NCBI GenBank assembly: GCA_020555865.1
Contig: JAJCJJ010000004.1
Coordinates: 174,305 to 238,304 of the forward strand
Source: a bacterium 210917-DFI.7.65
GTDB lineage: Bacteria; Bacillota; Clostridia; Oscillospirales; Oscillospiraceae
DNA length: 64,000 bases
Direction: 5' to 3'
Shown: positions 1 to 9,108 of the stretch, piece by piece
Layout: each line of letters begins with the position of its first letter
How positions within the stretch are numbered: the stretch's first letter is position 1
The notes under the pieces: model-generated
Told to the model about the DNA's origin: nothing
Database searches by the model: none
The model's input: only the letters and a program-made list of their open reading frames with translations
Program-made: the position numbers and the translations under genes

Positions 1-789
1 TGCAATCGGGGCCATGACCAGAATAGCAGTCAGATCAAATTTGCACAGCTGCACCGGCGGAAGCCCCACCCAACTGGCCGCCGCCACTTCAGTAAAATTC
101 AGAATAGCCGTACCATCTGGATTCGTCATCCCCATGAAATGCATCGCCAGCGCGACGCCATAAGAAATCAGAACACCCAAAAGAATCGGAATGATTTTAA
201 ACATTCCCTTGCCCCAAATATTGAAAATGATGATTACGGCCAGCGCCACAATCGCCAAAAACCAGTTGCTGGATGCGTTGGAAACGGCGGACGGCGCCAG
301 CGTCAGACCGATACAGATGATAATCGGGCCGGTGACCACCGGCGGCAGAAAGCGCATCACACGGTACACGCCCACCGTTTTGATAATGGCCGCCAATACC
401 AGGTACATGAGACCCGCCACCACAATGCCGCCGCAGGCATAGGGCAGGCGCTCACTCATGGGCATGCCGGCAAAAATACCGGTATCCAGTGTTGCAATCG
501 TTTGAAAACCACCCAGAAATGCAAAGGATGAGCCCAAAAATGCAGGGATCTGAAATTTACTGCACAGATGGAAAAACAGTGTGCCAAGGCCGGCAAACAG
601 CAGCGTAACCTGAATAGACAGGCCATAAGAGGCACCATTTTCCGAAAAATAGATCCCGGTCAGAATTGGCACAAGGATCGTTGCGCCGAACATGGCGAAC
701 ATATGCTGCAGTCCCAGAATCGCCATTTTCGGCCGCCCCAGCGTGCGGGCGTCATAAATAGGCTGTTGTGTGGTTGTTTGCTGTTTCAT
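1..789 (-). CDS. uraA: Uracil/xanthine permease (NCS2 family), 3' end outside window
   Basis: Membrane symporter for uracil or a related nucleobase. The first 263 residues are present and the gene runs off the left edge. The N-terminus reads MKQQTTTQQPIYDARTLG, followed by the family motif LQHMFAMFGATILVPIL (about residues 27-43) and then alternating hydrophobic helices. The ATG at 789 has a strong GGGGGAG site 11 bases upstream. It is preceded by a leader carrying an intrinsic terminator, so expression is probably set by attenuation. Uracil is favoured over xanthine because of the LQHMFAMFGAT signature and the pyrimidine-type leader, but the two subfamilies are hard to separate by eye. Confidence 0.85.
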   Translation of the reverse strand, partial: MKQQTTTQQPIYDARTLGRPKMAILGLQHMFAMFGATILVPILTGIYFSENGASYGLSIQVTLLFAGLGTLFFHLCSKFQIPAFLGSSFAFLGGFQTIATLDTGIFAGMPMSERLPYACGGIVVAGLMYLVLAAIIKTVGVYRVMRFLPPVVTGPIIICIGLTLAPSAVSNASSNWFLAIVALAVIIIFNIWGKGMFKIIPILLGVLISYGVALAMHFMGMTNPDGTAILNFTEVAAASWVGLPPVQLCKFDLTAILVMAPIA

Positions 790-843
790 TAATAAAACTC
801 CCCCTTTTATGGTTCCAGAAGCCGCACAGTATCTGCAGCCCTA

Positions 844-905
844 AAAAAAGCAACCGCTTTATGAACCGAACATAAAAGCGATTGCAACCTCAAATGGAAC
901 AGTGA
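844..905 (-). promoter_or_regulatory. Attenuator leader of the permease gene (possible PyrR site)
   Basis: On the minus strand a strong intrinsic terminator lies at 885-844: the arms GCAATCGCTTTTATG and CATAAAGCGGTTGC are followed by seven Ts. It sits about 55 bases before the permease start and therefore acts inside the leader. Just upstream (905-886) is TTCCATTTGAGGTTGCAA, which loosely resembles the PyrR-binding loop UCCnGnGAGG of pyrimidine attenuators but has one extra base. The terminator is clear; the PyrR assignment is inference. Confidence 0.55.
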
Positions 906-992
906 AAACAAACGGAGCACCATACCCAAAAACGTGTTTCCTTTTCCGGACTTTCGACTCATCTGCTTCCGCCTCCATCCTCATTCCGCTTT

Positions 993-1021
993 ATGGTAGC
1001 AGAAAGCCCCATAAAAAGCAA
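993..1021 (-). promoter_or_regulatory. Sigma-A-type promoter of the permease leader
   Basis: On the minus strand, -35 TTGCTT (1021-1016) and -10 TACCAT (998-993) are 17 bases apart. A transcript from here would carry a roughly 190-nt leader including the attenuator at 844-885. Confidence 0.45.
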
Positions 1022-1056
1022 GGGAAAAATATGGAAAAGAAAAAAAGAATGTCAAA

Positions 1057-1084
1057 TCCCGGTTGCCCATAGAGGCAGCCGGGA
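1057..1084 (-). terminator. Terminator after recN
   Basis: Hairpin with arms TCCCGGCTGCC and GGGCAACCGGGA, beginning about 10 bases after the recN stop codon. It is followed on the minus strand by TTTGACATT and then a run of seven Ts. It closes the long minus-strand gene cluster. Confidence 0.6.
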
Positions 1085-1094
1085 CTCTTTTTCT

Positions 1095-2780
1095 TCAATG
1101 CAGCCGGGCGCGGAACTGCTCAGCATCCTCCAACATTTCCTCTGCGCTACGCAGCAATGTGTCCGTAATCTGTGCGCCGCCGGTAATACGAGCCAATTCT
1201 TTCCGACGCTGCACGCGGGAAAGGCAGGTGATTCTGGTAAACGTTCTGCCGCCCTCTTCTCCCTTTTCCACCAGGAAATGCGCATCGGCCATCGCCGCCA
1301 ACTGCGGCAGATGCGTCACGCACAGCACCTGCTTACGCCGTGACACTGCAGCCATTTTTTCCGCCACTTTCTGGGCTGCCCGCCCAGACACGCCGGTATC
1401 CACTTCATCAAACACCAGCGTCATCACGTGATCCGTTTCTGCCAACACATTTTTCAATCCGAGCATGATGCGGGCCAGTTCGCCGCCGGAGGCAATTTTA
1501 TGAATGGGCCGCAACTCCTCGCCCACGTTGGCCGACATCAGGAAACGTACTTGATCCTGCCCATCCCCTTCAAGCGCTTTCGGTTCCACGACGATCTCAA
1601 AGCGCACCTTATTCATATCCAGATCCCGCAGTTCTGCCAAAATCCTTCTCTGCAAATCGCCGGCAGCCTGTTTCCGCGTTTCTGTAAGCCGGTCGGCAGC
1701 CTGCTTTGCCACATCACCTGCAGCATGATATTTCTTTTGAAGCCGCAGCAGCGTATCGTCGGCATATTGAATTTCGTCCAATTCCGCATGGGCACGTTCC
1801 AAGTAAGCCAGCATATCCGCCACGGTGGCACCATATTTCTTTTTCAGCCGATAGATTTCATCCAATCGCCCTTCAATCCCATCCAACTCCGCCGGTGAGA
1901 AATCAAATTGCTCTTTCATATCCCGCACAGTTTCGGCAATGTCATAAAGCTCATGACGCACTTCAACAAGACGGTGCAGCAGAGTAGAAAATACATCCCC
2001 AAGCTGACGCACTCCTGAGAGGGCGTTTTCAGCCTCTGTAACCTGTGATACTGCCCCGTCGCTGTTTTCACTGCCGTTCAGGCAATAGTTGGCTCCCTCC
2101 ATTGCCGCGCTGAAGCGTTCGCCGTTGCGCAGCAGGTTCCGGCGCTCCAGCAGGCGCTCTTCCTCGCCTTCTTTCAGTTCCGCCCGCTCCAATTCCTCAA
2201 TCTCCCGCTCCAGGGTATCGATCCGGCGGCTGCGTTCAGCATCGTCCATCTGCATCCGCTCAATATCCCTGCCCAGCGCCCGCATGACGCTATAAGCTTC
2301 CTGATAGGCATGGAGCGGTGCGTCCACCTTGCCAAAGCTGTCCAGATAACGGATATGCTGTGTTTCATCCAACAACTGTTGTCCATCGTGCTGGCCATGG
2401 ATATTGAGCAGCGCCGTCCCGACCTGCCGCAGCTGAGCAGCGGTACAGGGACGGCCGTTGATACGGCATACGGATTTTCCATCGGCCTGGATATCCCGCT
2501 GCAGCAGGAGCATTCCTTCCTCATCGGGCGCAATTCCCTGCCCCTGCAGCACTTCCAGCGACGAATCCACATCTGAGAACATGGCGCTGACCGAAGCACG
2601 CTGTTCCCCCGTCCGCACCAGATCGCGGGAGACGCGCTGCCCCAGCACCGCTCCCATGGCGTCAATCACGATAGACTTTCCCGCGCCAGTCTCGCCTGTC
2701 AGCGCGTTAAAGCCGGGCTGAAACGTAATATCCGCCCGTTCGATCACAGCAATATTCTCAATATGCAGCAATAGCAGCAT
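1095..2780 (-). CDS. recN: DNA repair protein RecN
   Basis: SMC-like ATPase acting in recombinational repair of double-strand breaks. Length 561 residues, normal for RecN. Walker A GETGAGKS lies at about residues 29-36, the middle is a long charged coiled coil, and the C-terminal ATPase half has the ABC-type signature GGELARIMLGL followed by Walker B LVFDEVDTGVSG. The ATG at 2780 has AAGGATGG upstream. It is the last gene of the argR-side cluster and ends at an intrinsic terminator. argR next to recN is the usual order in Firmicutes. Confidence 0.97.
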   Translation of the reverse strand: MLLLLHIENIAVIERADITFQPGFNALTGETGAGKSIVIDAMGAVLGQRVSRDLVRTGEQRASVSAMFSDVDSSLEVLQGQGIAPDEEGMLLLQRDIQADGKSVCRINGRPCTAAQLRQVGTALLNIHGQHDGQQLLDETQHIRYLDSFGKVDAPLHAYQEAYSVMRALGRDIERMQMDDAERSRRIDTLEREIEELERAELKEGEEERLLERRNLLRNGERFSAAMEGANYCLNGSENSDGAVSQVTEAENALSGVRQLGDVFSTLLHRLVEVRHELYDIAETVRDMKEQFDFSPAELDGIEGRLDEIYRLKKKYGATVADMLAYLERAHAELDEIQYADDTLLRLQKKYHAAGDVAKQAADRLTETRKQAAGDLQRRILAELRDLDMNKVRFEIVVEPKALEGDGQDQVRFLMSANVGEELRPIHKIASGGELARIMLGLKNVLAETDHVMTLVFDEVDTGVSGRAAQKVAEKMAAVSRRKQVLCVTHLPQLAAMADAHFLVEKGEEGGRTFTRITCLSRVQRRKELARITGGAQITDTLLRSAEEMLEDAEQFRARLH

Positions 2781-2831
2781 CGCACAGCACCATCCTTTTT
2801 CCCGTATCGTTCCGCGTCAGAGGCTGGTTGT

Positions 2832-3284
2832 TCACTCGATCATTTTCCGGATATCCTCACAGAATGCCAAAGCGCTTTCGTTGTCTCGCATCACCAGAAG
2901 CACTGTGTCATCTCCGGCCAAAGAGCCTACCAAAACGCTGATGTGCATATTGTCCAGCGCCATGCAGGCTGCAGATGCCAAGCCAGGCAGCGTTTTTAAA
3001 ACCACAAGATTCTGCGCACAGTCAAAGCTGCTGACACTTTCCCGAAAGATCGTGCGCAGCCGGCCGGCGTTGCTGAAGGTTTCCTTATGCACCGAAACGG
3101 CATAATGATAACTGCCGCGCCCGGTTTGTTCTTTAATCAGATGCAGCTCCTTGATGTCCCGCGAAATCGTGGCCTGCGTCACGTTCATGCCGGCACTGCG
3201 CAGCGCCGCCAGCAGCTGCTCCTGCGTTTCAATCGACTCGGAGGCAATAATCTCCAGAATTTTTTCCTGACGCTTTGCTTTCAT
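2832..3284 (-). CDS. argR: Arginine repressor ArgR/AhrC
   Basis: Transcriptional regulator of arginine biosynthesis and catabolism that works as a hexamer with L-arginine as corepressor. 150 residues, full length. The N-terminal winged helix contains VTQATISRDIKELHLIK (about 35-51). The C-terminal domain has GSLAGDDTVLLVMRD, with the GDDT arginine-binding and oligomerisation motif. The start codon follows the nadK stop codon with no gap (TAAATG), so the two are translationally coupled. Confidence 0.96.
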   Translation of the reverse strand: MKAKRQEKILEIIASESIETQEQLLAALRSAGMNVTQATISRDIKELHLIKEQTGRGSYHYAVSVHKETFSNAGRLRTIFRESVSSFDCAQNLVVLKTLPGLASAACMALDNMHISVLVGSLAGDDTVLLVMRDNESALAFCEDIRKMIE

Positions 3285-4166
3285 TTATTTACTCATCTCC
3301 CGATTCGCCATTTTCCGGCACAGCGTTTCATAAAAGCTCCGATCTTTCAGTTTGATCAGTTCCGTTTCATATTTCGCGCGGCGCACAACCATGCGGTCTC
3401 CCTCCCGCAGCAAAAAGGCCTTTCCCCCGTCCGCGGACAGGTAGACCGTCTTGTTTCCGTTTCCTGCAGAATGCACTTCAATCACCTGATCCGGGCCAAG
3501 CACATACGAAGATGTGGTCAGCGTGTGCGCACAGATGGGAGTGAGCAGGATATTCTGCGCCGCCGGATCCACAATCGGGCCGCCGGCAGAGAGCGAATAG
3601 GCCGTAGAGCCGGTCGGCGTGGCGAAAATCATGCCGTCTCCACCGATCCGAATGAACTCCTTTTGATTGAGATACATTTGCAGATGGATCACTCGGGCCA
3701 CAGCACCTTTCGTAATCACAGCATCATTCAAAACAATGTTGGAATAGACCTGTTTTTCCGCACGAAACACCCGCACATCCAACATCATCCTCGCTTCGCG
3801 CTTTACCTTCCCGCTTTTCAGCTTGCGCAGCAACCCGATATCTGTACTCTCCAGCTCTGCAATATAGCCCAGATTTCCCAAATTGATGCCCAAAATCGGC
3901 AAATGGTTCACCGCAGCGGTTTTGGCCAAATGCAGGATGCTCCCGTCGCCGCCGAACGCAATCATCAGATCTGCACCCTTGATTGCCGTTTTTACCGGGA
4001 GGTAAGTCAATTCCTTCGGTAAAACATCTCCCTCCGGCTGGAAGGGAAGGCTGATCACGCTTTCAATACCCTCTTCTGCCAAAATTTCGCGTACTTTCTG
4101 TGTCATGCGCAGTCCATGATCCCGGTAGGGATTCGGGCATAACACGATCTTTTTCATTTTCCTCAC
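3285..4166 (-). CDS. nadK: NAD kinase
   Basis: Phosphorylates NAD to NADP. 293 residues. The nucleotide-binding GGDGSILHLAK lies at about residues 72-82, NLGNLGYIAE follows, and TPTGSTAYSLSAGGPIVDP is near residue 190; together these are diagnostic of NadK. The start overlaps the tlyA stop by four bases (ATGA). NADPH links it functionally to the isoprenoid pathway enzymes in this cluster. Confidence 0.96.
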   Translation of the reverse strand: MRKMKKIVLCPNPYRDHGLRMTQKVREILAEEGIESVISLPFQPEGDVLPKELTYLPVKTAIKGADLMIAFGGDGSILHLAKTAAVNHLPILGINLGNLGYIAELESTDIGLLRKLKSGKVKREARMMLDVRVFRAEKQVYSNIVLNDAVITKGAVARVIHLQMYLNQKEFIRIGGDGMIFATPTGSTAYSLSAGGPIVDPAAQNILLTPICAHTLTTSSYVLGPDQVIEVHSAGNGNKTVYLSADGGKAFLLREGDRMVVRRAKYETELIKLKDRSFYETLCRKMANREMSK

Positions 4167-4969
4167 CCCTCGCCCCTAAATGCGCGGTGGGACGCATCGA
4201 TCACCGCCTGCAGATCCAGTCTGCGGCCACGGCCTGCCCCCTTCTCCAGAAAGCCAAGATATTCAATATTGCCCTCCTGTCCCGTAATGGGGGAATACGT
4301 CAGATCCAGAACCGAAAAATCGGCAGCTTCTGCATGCTCCAGATACTGTTCCAACACCATCCGGTGCACTTTTGGATCGCGCACGATCCCTTTTTTCCCA
4401 ACAAACTCCCGGCCGGCTTCAAACTGCGGCTTGATCAGGCTCACTACCTGCCCGCCTTCGCGCAACAGATCATGAAGGGCCGGAAAAATCAGTTTCAGAG
4501 AAATAAACGAAACGTCCACCGATGCAAAATCCAGCGGATCCGGTACCTGTGCACGACTCAGGTACCGCGCGTTAGTACGCTCAAGCACTATGACCCGTTC
4601 ATCGCTGCGCAGTTTCCAGGCCAGTTCGCCGTAGCCCACATCCACCGAATAAACCTTTTTCGCTCCGTTTTGCAACATACAGTCAGTAAAGCCACCGGTG
4701 GAAGCACCGATATCAGCGGCTGTGCAGCCGTTAAGATCGATGGGAAACACTTCCATAGCCTTTTCCAGCTTGAGACCGCCTCGTCCCACATAGCGCAGCG
4801 TATTGCCGCGTACTTCCAGCGGGATGGTATCCTCCACACTCATACCGGCTTTATCCAGTTTCCGGTCACCGGAAAATACCTCTCCGGCCATAATCAGCGC
4901 CTGAGCCTTTTGGCGGCTTTCCGCCAGGCCGCGTTCCGTGACAAGCACGTCAAGTCGCTTTTTCGCCAT
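4163..4969 (-). CDS. tlyA: TlyA-family rRNA 2'-O-methyltransferase
   Basis: S4-domain/FtsJ-like methyltransferase. TlyA homologues 2'-O-methylate rRNA; Firmicute members are also annotated YqxC. An N-terminal S4 RNA-binding domain (residues 1-60) precedes the Rossmann SAM site ADIGASTGGFTDCML (about 85-99) and VDVSFISLKLIFPAL. 268 residues, full length. It overlaps dxs upstream by 20 bases and nadK downstream by 4 bases. The methylation target in this organism is not shown by the sequence. Confidence 0.93.
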   Translation of the reverse strand: MAKKRLDVLVTERGLAESRQKAQALIMAGEVFSGDRKLDKAGMSVEDTIPLEVRGNTLRYVGRGGLKLEKAMEVFPIDLNGCTAADIGASTGGFTDCMLQNGAKKVYSVDVGYGELAWKLRSDERVIVLERTNARYLSRAQVPDPLDFASVDVSFISLKLIFPALHDLLREGGQVVSLIKPQFEAGREFVGKKGIVRDPKVHRMVLEQYLEHAEAADFSVLDLTYSPITGQEGNIEYLGFLEKGAGRGRRLDLQAVIDASHRAFRGEG

Positions 4970-6821
4970 GCCCCAAGGCCTCCTCTACAGCAGCGGCAAC
5001 GCTTGCGCCATCCAGCGCCTTGGCTTTACGCAGCAGCGAAACGCTGCCCTGCGCCGTATAGGCATTGCCGAGATTTTTCAAAAGAATGGTACGCGGCAAA
5101 GCGTTTTTCTTCGCCAGTTCCGCCGTCAGGCGCTGCCCTACGCTGCCGTTTTCCACGCAGTCTTCCAAAACCAGGAATCCCCCGGTTTTTTCCACCGAAG
5201 CCGCAACGGCATCCACATCCAGCGGAACAATGGTGTTGAGCTTTATGATTTCTGCCGAAATTCCTTTTTCCTCCAGCAGATCCGCCGCCGTGAGCAGTTC
5301 ATTGAACAGCACACCGTAGGATACCAGTGTAAAATCCTTTCCTTCCCGGCAGCATTCGGAAGCACCGCAGGAAAGGCCTTTGTATGCGCCCTCTCCGCCG
5401 CGCGCATACCGCACAGCCACAGGCCCGGAATCTTCCAGCACGGCGCGCTCCAACATGGCGCGCATCTCCGCAAAACTGGCTGGGCAATAAATCCGGATCC
5501 CTGGGAGCTGGCTGAGATATCCTACATCAAAAACGCCATGATGCGTTTCACCGTCTTCGCCCACCAGTCCGGCGCGGTCTACTGCAAACACCACATGGAG
5601 CTGCATCAACCCCACATCGTGAAGCAACATATCGAATCCGCGCTGCAGAAAACTGGAATAAACGGCAAACACCGGCACCATGCCCTGGGCCGCCATACCG
5701 GCCGCCATAGCCACCGCATGCCCCTCGGCGATGCCTACATCAAAAAAGCGCTCCGGGTAATCTTTTGCAAAAAGATCCAGCCCCGTACCAGATTCCATGG
5801 CCGCCGTGATGGTGCAGATGCGCGCGTCCTGCCGTGCCAAATCGCACAGCGTTTTTCCGGCAACCTTACTGAAATTTTCCCCGGAAAGCTTTAAAACCAT
5901 CCCGGTCTGCGGATTAAAGGGCGCGACCCCATGAAAACGATCGGGGTTTTCCTCTGCAAAAGAATACCCTTTCCCTTTCACCGTATTCACATGCACCACC
6001 ACCGGCGCGCGAAGTTCCTTGGCCCAATTGAGCACATGGCACAACTGATCCAGATCATGCCCATCTACAGGCCCCAGGTACTGAAATCCCATGTCCTCAA
6101 AAAAGCTGCAGGGCCACAGCGCTTTTTTGACACTGGTCTTTACCCTGTGGACGCCGTGATACACGGCCCTGCCACCGGGAAGATGGTGCATCATGTTGTG
6201 ATAACATTTTTTGAACTGATAATATCCGGGCCGTGTGCGTATGCGCGCCAAATGCGAAGCCACGCCGCCCACGTTCTGCCCGATGGACATGCCATTGTCG
6301 TTCAGCAAGATAATCAGCGGTTCCTGCGAGGCGCCGGCATTGTTCAGCCCTTCGTAGGCCAGACCGCCTGTCAGGGCACCGTCCCCAATCAGCGCAAGCA
6401 CACGGTAATCGGCGCCCTGCAAGGTTCTGGCCCGCGCCATCCCCAGCGCCACCGACACTGAGTTGGACGCATGCCCTGCAACAAAAGCATCATGGACACT
6501 TTCATGGGGCTTGGGGAACCCAGACATTCCTCCAAAACTGCGCAGCATGGAAAACAGCGCTTGCCGCCCCGTCAGGGCCTTATGCACATAGCACTGATGG
6601 CCCACATCAAAAACAAGGCGATCCTTCGCCGTATCAAACACGCGATGGATCGCCACGGTCAGTTCCACCGCGCCAAGATTCGACGCCAGATGTCCTCCGG
6701 TTTCAGATACCGAATCCAGCAAAAAAGCGCGCAGTTCTTCACATAGCTGTTTGCATTCCTCCGATGAAAGTTTCTTCACATCATCCGGAGAAGCAATCAT
6801 TTTCAAAATAGTATGTTTCAT
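4950..6821 (-). CDS. dxs: 1-deoxy-D-xylulose-5-phosphate synthase
   Basis: Thiamine-diphosphate enzyme that condenses pyruvate and glyceraldehyde 3-phosphate, the first step of the MEP isoprenoid pathway. 623 residues. N-terminal HLASNLGAVELTVAIHRVF, the TPP motif GDGALTGGLAYEGLNNAG (about 143-160), and a transketolase-type central domain with VDRAGLVGEDGETHHGVFD. It lies with ispA in one neighbourhood, so the first step and the prenyl-chain step of isoprenoid synthesis are co-located around the OLE RNA. Confidence 0.97.
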   Translation of the reverse strand: MKHTILKMIASPDDVKKLSSEECKQLCEELRAFLLDSVSETGGHLASNLGAVELTVAIHRVFDTAKDRLVFDVGHQCYVHKALTGRQALFSMLRSFGGMSGFPKPHESVHDAFVAGHASNSVSVALGMARARTLQGADYRVLALIGDGALTGGLAYEGLNNAGASQEPLIILLNDNGMSIGQNVGGVASHLARIRTRPGYYQFKKCYHNMMHHLPGGRAVYHGVHRVKTSVKKALWPCSFFEDMGFQYLGPVDGHDLDQLCHVLNWAKELRAPVVVHVNTVKGKGYSFAEENPDRFHGVAPFNPQTGMVLKLSGENFSKVAGKTLCDLARQDARICTITAAMESGTGLDLFAKDYPERFFDVGIAEGHAVAMAAGMAAQGMVPVFAVYSSFLQRGFDMLLHDVGLMQLHVVFAVDRAGLVGEDGETHHGVFDVGYLSQLPGIRIYCPASFAEMRAMLERAVLEDSGPVAVRYARGGEGAYKGLSCGASECCREGKDFTLVSYGVLFNELLTAADLLEEKGISAEIIKLNTIVPLDVDAVAASVEKTGGFLVLEDCVENGSVGQRLTAELAKKNALPRTILLKNLGNAYTAQGSVSLLRKAKALDGASVAAAVEEALGHGEKAT

Positions 6822-6863
6822 ATTAGAACCCTTCTGCGTTTCACAAAAGAGAATCGCCTGCTT

Positions 6864-7439
6864 TTATTTTCTTTTGACCATATGGATCACGCGGGATACT
6901 GAATGTACTACCTGCGTACTGTTGTTAATAGCAATTTTTTTGCCGATCGCTTTACCGCCAATGGTCAATCCGGAAACCAGCGCCGAAATCACAAGAGACA
7001 TCACCATAGAATCCAAGTCAAAAGAGGTGCAGAGCTTCGTTACAATCACCGCCGCGGTGGAACCGCTGACAATACCGGAAATATCGCCCACCACATCGTT
7101 ACACACACTGCTGACTTTTTCGGCGTTGCGGATTAGCTGCATCGCGCAGGAGGCGCTCTTTTCGCCGTGAGCCGCCATGGAATGGAACGGGCGCTCTTCC
7201 GCCACTGTGACCGAAACGCCAATGATATCAAACACAATGCCGATCAGGATAAATGCCGCCAGCAGCAAAAAGGCGATAATATATCCCGCCCCGTTGAGCA
7301 CATTGGATGACACCAAGCTGAACACAGCCGAAATGATGATGGACATCAAAAAAATTTTTGGTATCCAGTAATCCCGCTTCTTCTTCCCCTTTTCACCAAT
7401 CTGCTTCTTTCCTCTGCCCGCTTTTTGGCTGTCCAACAA
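6864..7439 (-). CDS. oapA: OLE-associated membrane protein OapA
   Basis: Small integral membrane protein of about 191 residues. The N-terminus is very basic (KAGRGKKQIGEKGKKKRD), followed by hydrophobic segments at about 30-50, 52-78, 118-136 and 142-170 and a basic C-tail VHSVSRVIHMVKRK. It sits directly after the OLE RNA and before dxs, which is the position of the OLE-associated protein in other Firmicutes; the assignment rests on this context plus topology. The start is a TTG (7439 or 7436) after GGGAGG at 7449-7444. In other species OapA binds OLE RNA and holds it at the membrane. General databases may label relatives as CorB-like. Confidence 0.75.
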   Translation of the reverse strand: MLDSQKAGRGKKQIGEKGKKKRDYWIPKIFLMSIIISAVFSLVSSNVLNGAGYIIAFLLLAAFILIGIVFDIIGVSVTVAEERPFHSMAAHGEKSASCAMQLIRNAEKVSSVCNDVVGDISGIVSGSTAAVIVTKLCTSFDLDSMVMSLVISALVSGLTIGGKAIGKKIAINNSTQVVHSVSRVIHMVKRK

Positions 7440-7484
7440 AGAAACCTCCCATATCCGTCAAAACAATACAAACAAAAATAAAAC

Positions 7485-8125
7485 GCTAAACAGGACGGCA
7501 GCATCAGAAGTAAATCTTACGGCTTAGGTACGGGTAGGCTTTCCCCATGGAGCGCCGCGCGTTTCCGCTTGGCGGTTTCCCTTTCAGCTCCATGTCAGCG
7601 CGTTGCCAACGCTGCGACCCGACTGCCACTTAGTCCGCACTGCAATCCTTCTGATACCCGGGAATCGACAGCCTAGGTGTTTTCCACAGCAGTCAACCCA
7701 TTTCTTAGCCTCTTTTGCAGCCGTGGTTTCAGCGGGCGATCGCAGCACTTCCCTGGCCGGGGAAGGCCTGCGTAGTTCCCGCATTCACCACGCCCACTCA
7801 AGGCAGGCTACTCTGCACATAGCGACTTTGGAGCGAAGCCGCCCCAGCTGCACCACATTGCAGGTTTAACCCTGCTTCGTAACAAGTCACAAGCCTGCAG
7901 GCAGGTTTTACCTTGGCTCATCACAAGAGCAGGTCTCCACGGTAAGAGGGTCGAACTTGCATGCCGTTGCAAGCCGCCCCCAAACCTTAACCCCCAGCAT
8001 CCACCCCAAACTGGGCGTAAGAAGCAAACACCAGGGACTTCATCGATATGCCCTTCAAAGGATTTTTAGGCCCTTCCTGGTAAACGGTTGAAACTGACTA
8101 GGATACTGCGCCGCTGTTTAGCAAT
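7485..8125 (-). ncRNA. ole: OLE RNA (ornate, large, extremophilic RNA)
   Basis: About 640 nt of non-coding, GC-rich, strongly self-complementary sequence between ispA and oapA, the canonical OLE locus. The 5' end GCTAAACAG (8123-8115) pairs perfectly with the 3' end CTGTTTAGC (7493-7485), closing a terminal helix. The 5' strand starts about two bases after the start site predicted from the promoter at 8132-8159. Internal helices include TTACC/GGTAA (7945-7941 with 7912-7908) enclosing GCTC/GAGC with TTGTGAT in the loop. The 3' side runs into T-rich DNA. OLE ribonucleoproteins are known at the membrane and in Mg2+, cold and ethanol stress. No covariance search was run. Confidence 0.85.
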
Positions 8126-8131
8126 TTTTAA

Positions 8132-8159
8132 TTATATCAAATTCCTGAAAATATGCAAG
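8132..8159 (-). promoter_or_regulatory. Dedicated sigma-A promoter of the OLE RNA
   Basis: On the minus strand, TTGCAT (8159-8154), 16 bases, then a perfect TATAAT (8137-8132). It lies downstream of the ispA stop and predicts a start near 8125, two bases before the terminal helix of the RNA. OLE can therefore be made independently of the upstream ispA operon. Confidence 0.8.
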
Positions 8160-8205
8160 TTTTATTCATTGCAAAACCGGTCATTTTTCGTATTTTTCAC
8201 ACTGT

Positions 8206-9108
8206 TTAGCGCCGTCTCAAGGCCAATTTATCCGCTATTGTGCATAAAAACTCTGTTTTTTGTTTCCATTCTCCCGTATTCAGAGCCTCTTTTGCCCGCT
8301 CGGTATAATCCAGCACACGGCGCTCGCACTCATCGCGGCCCAACAGCGCCACATAAGTGGATTTCTTATTCGCCGCATCCGAACCGATAGGTTTACCAAG
8401 CTCTTCTGCCGTGGCAGTCACATCCAGGATGTCGTCACGGATCTGAAACGCGAGCCCCAGATATGTGGCATAGTCCCGGGCAGCGGTCATGCAGCTGTCG
8501 TCCACCGCCCGACGCCCCATGGCCGCTGCCACGCCCATCATGCAGGCAGCACGCAGCAACGCCCCGGTTTTGTGATCGTTGATCTCCGTCAGTTCTTCCG
8601 CCGTGCGGCTTTTTCCATCTCCAATGGTATCCAAATACTGACCGAGACACATGCCGCGCTCCCCGGCCGCTTCCGCCAGGATCTGCGTGGCGTACGCACG
8701 CGCGGCTCCCTCCCCGGCGCTCCAGTTTCCCTTCGCAGAAAGCACCGCAGAAAAAGCCGCTGCCTGCAGCGCGTCGCCCGCCAAGGTCGCAATGCACTCG
8801 CCGTAAACTTTGTGGCAAGTAGGACGGCCCCGGCGCAGATCGTCGTTATCCATGCAGGGCAGATCATCGTGAATCAAAGAGTAAGTGTGCAGCATTTCCA
8901 CACCACATCCAAAGTCCAGCGCCTCTTCCATGGTTCCGCCCGCCGCTTCGCAGAATTTCATGGTCAGAATCGGCCGGATGCGCTTTCCGCCCGCCATCAA
9001 ACTGTACCGCATGGCCTCTTCCAGTCCGCTGTCCGTAAAATATTCTGCCAAGCGCGCTTCCACCATGGCTCGCGCCATTTCCATTTCCTGAGCAAACATA
9101 TCCGCCAT
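8206..9108 (-). CDS. ispA: Polyprenyl (farnesyl/geranyl) diphosphate synthase
   Basis: Trans-prenyltransferase making farnesyl or geranylgeranyl diphosphate from IPP and DMAPP. 300 residues. First Asp-rich motif DDLPCMDNDDLRRGRP (FARM, about residues 80-95) and second motif FQIRDDILDV (SARM). The start follows the xseB stop with a TAAATG junction. Chain length cannot be read reliably from the sequence. Confidence 0.95.
   Translation of the reverse strand: MADMFAQEMEMARAMVEARLAEYFTDSGLEEAMRYSLMAGGKRIRPILTMKFCEAAGGTMEEALDFGCGVEMLHTYSLIHDDLPCMDNDDLRRGRPTCHKVYGECIATLAGDALQAAAFSAVLSAKGNWSAGEGAARAYATQILAEAAGERGMCLGQYLDTIGDGKSRTAEELTEINDHKTGALLRAACMMGVAAAMGRRAVDDSCMTAARDYATYLGLAFQIRDDILDVTATAEELGKPIGSDAANKKSTYVALLGRDECERRVLDYTERAKEALNTGEWKQKTEFLCTIADKLALRRR

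Noticed and set aside
7584..7869. Open frames on both strands inside the OLE region
   Set aside because: They lie within a structured RNA with its own promoter, have no ribosome site and no protein-like composition.
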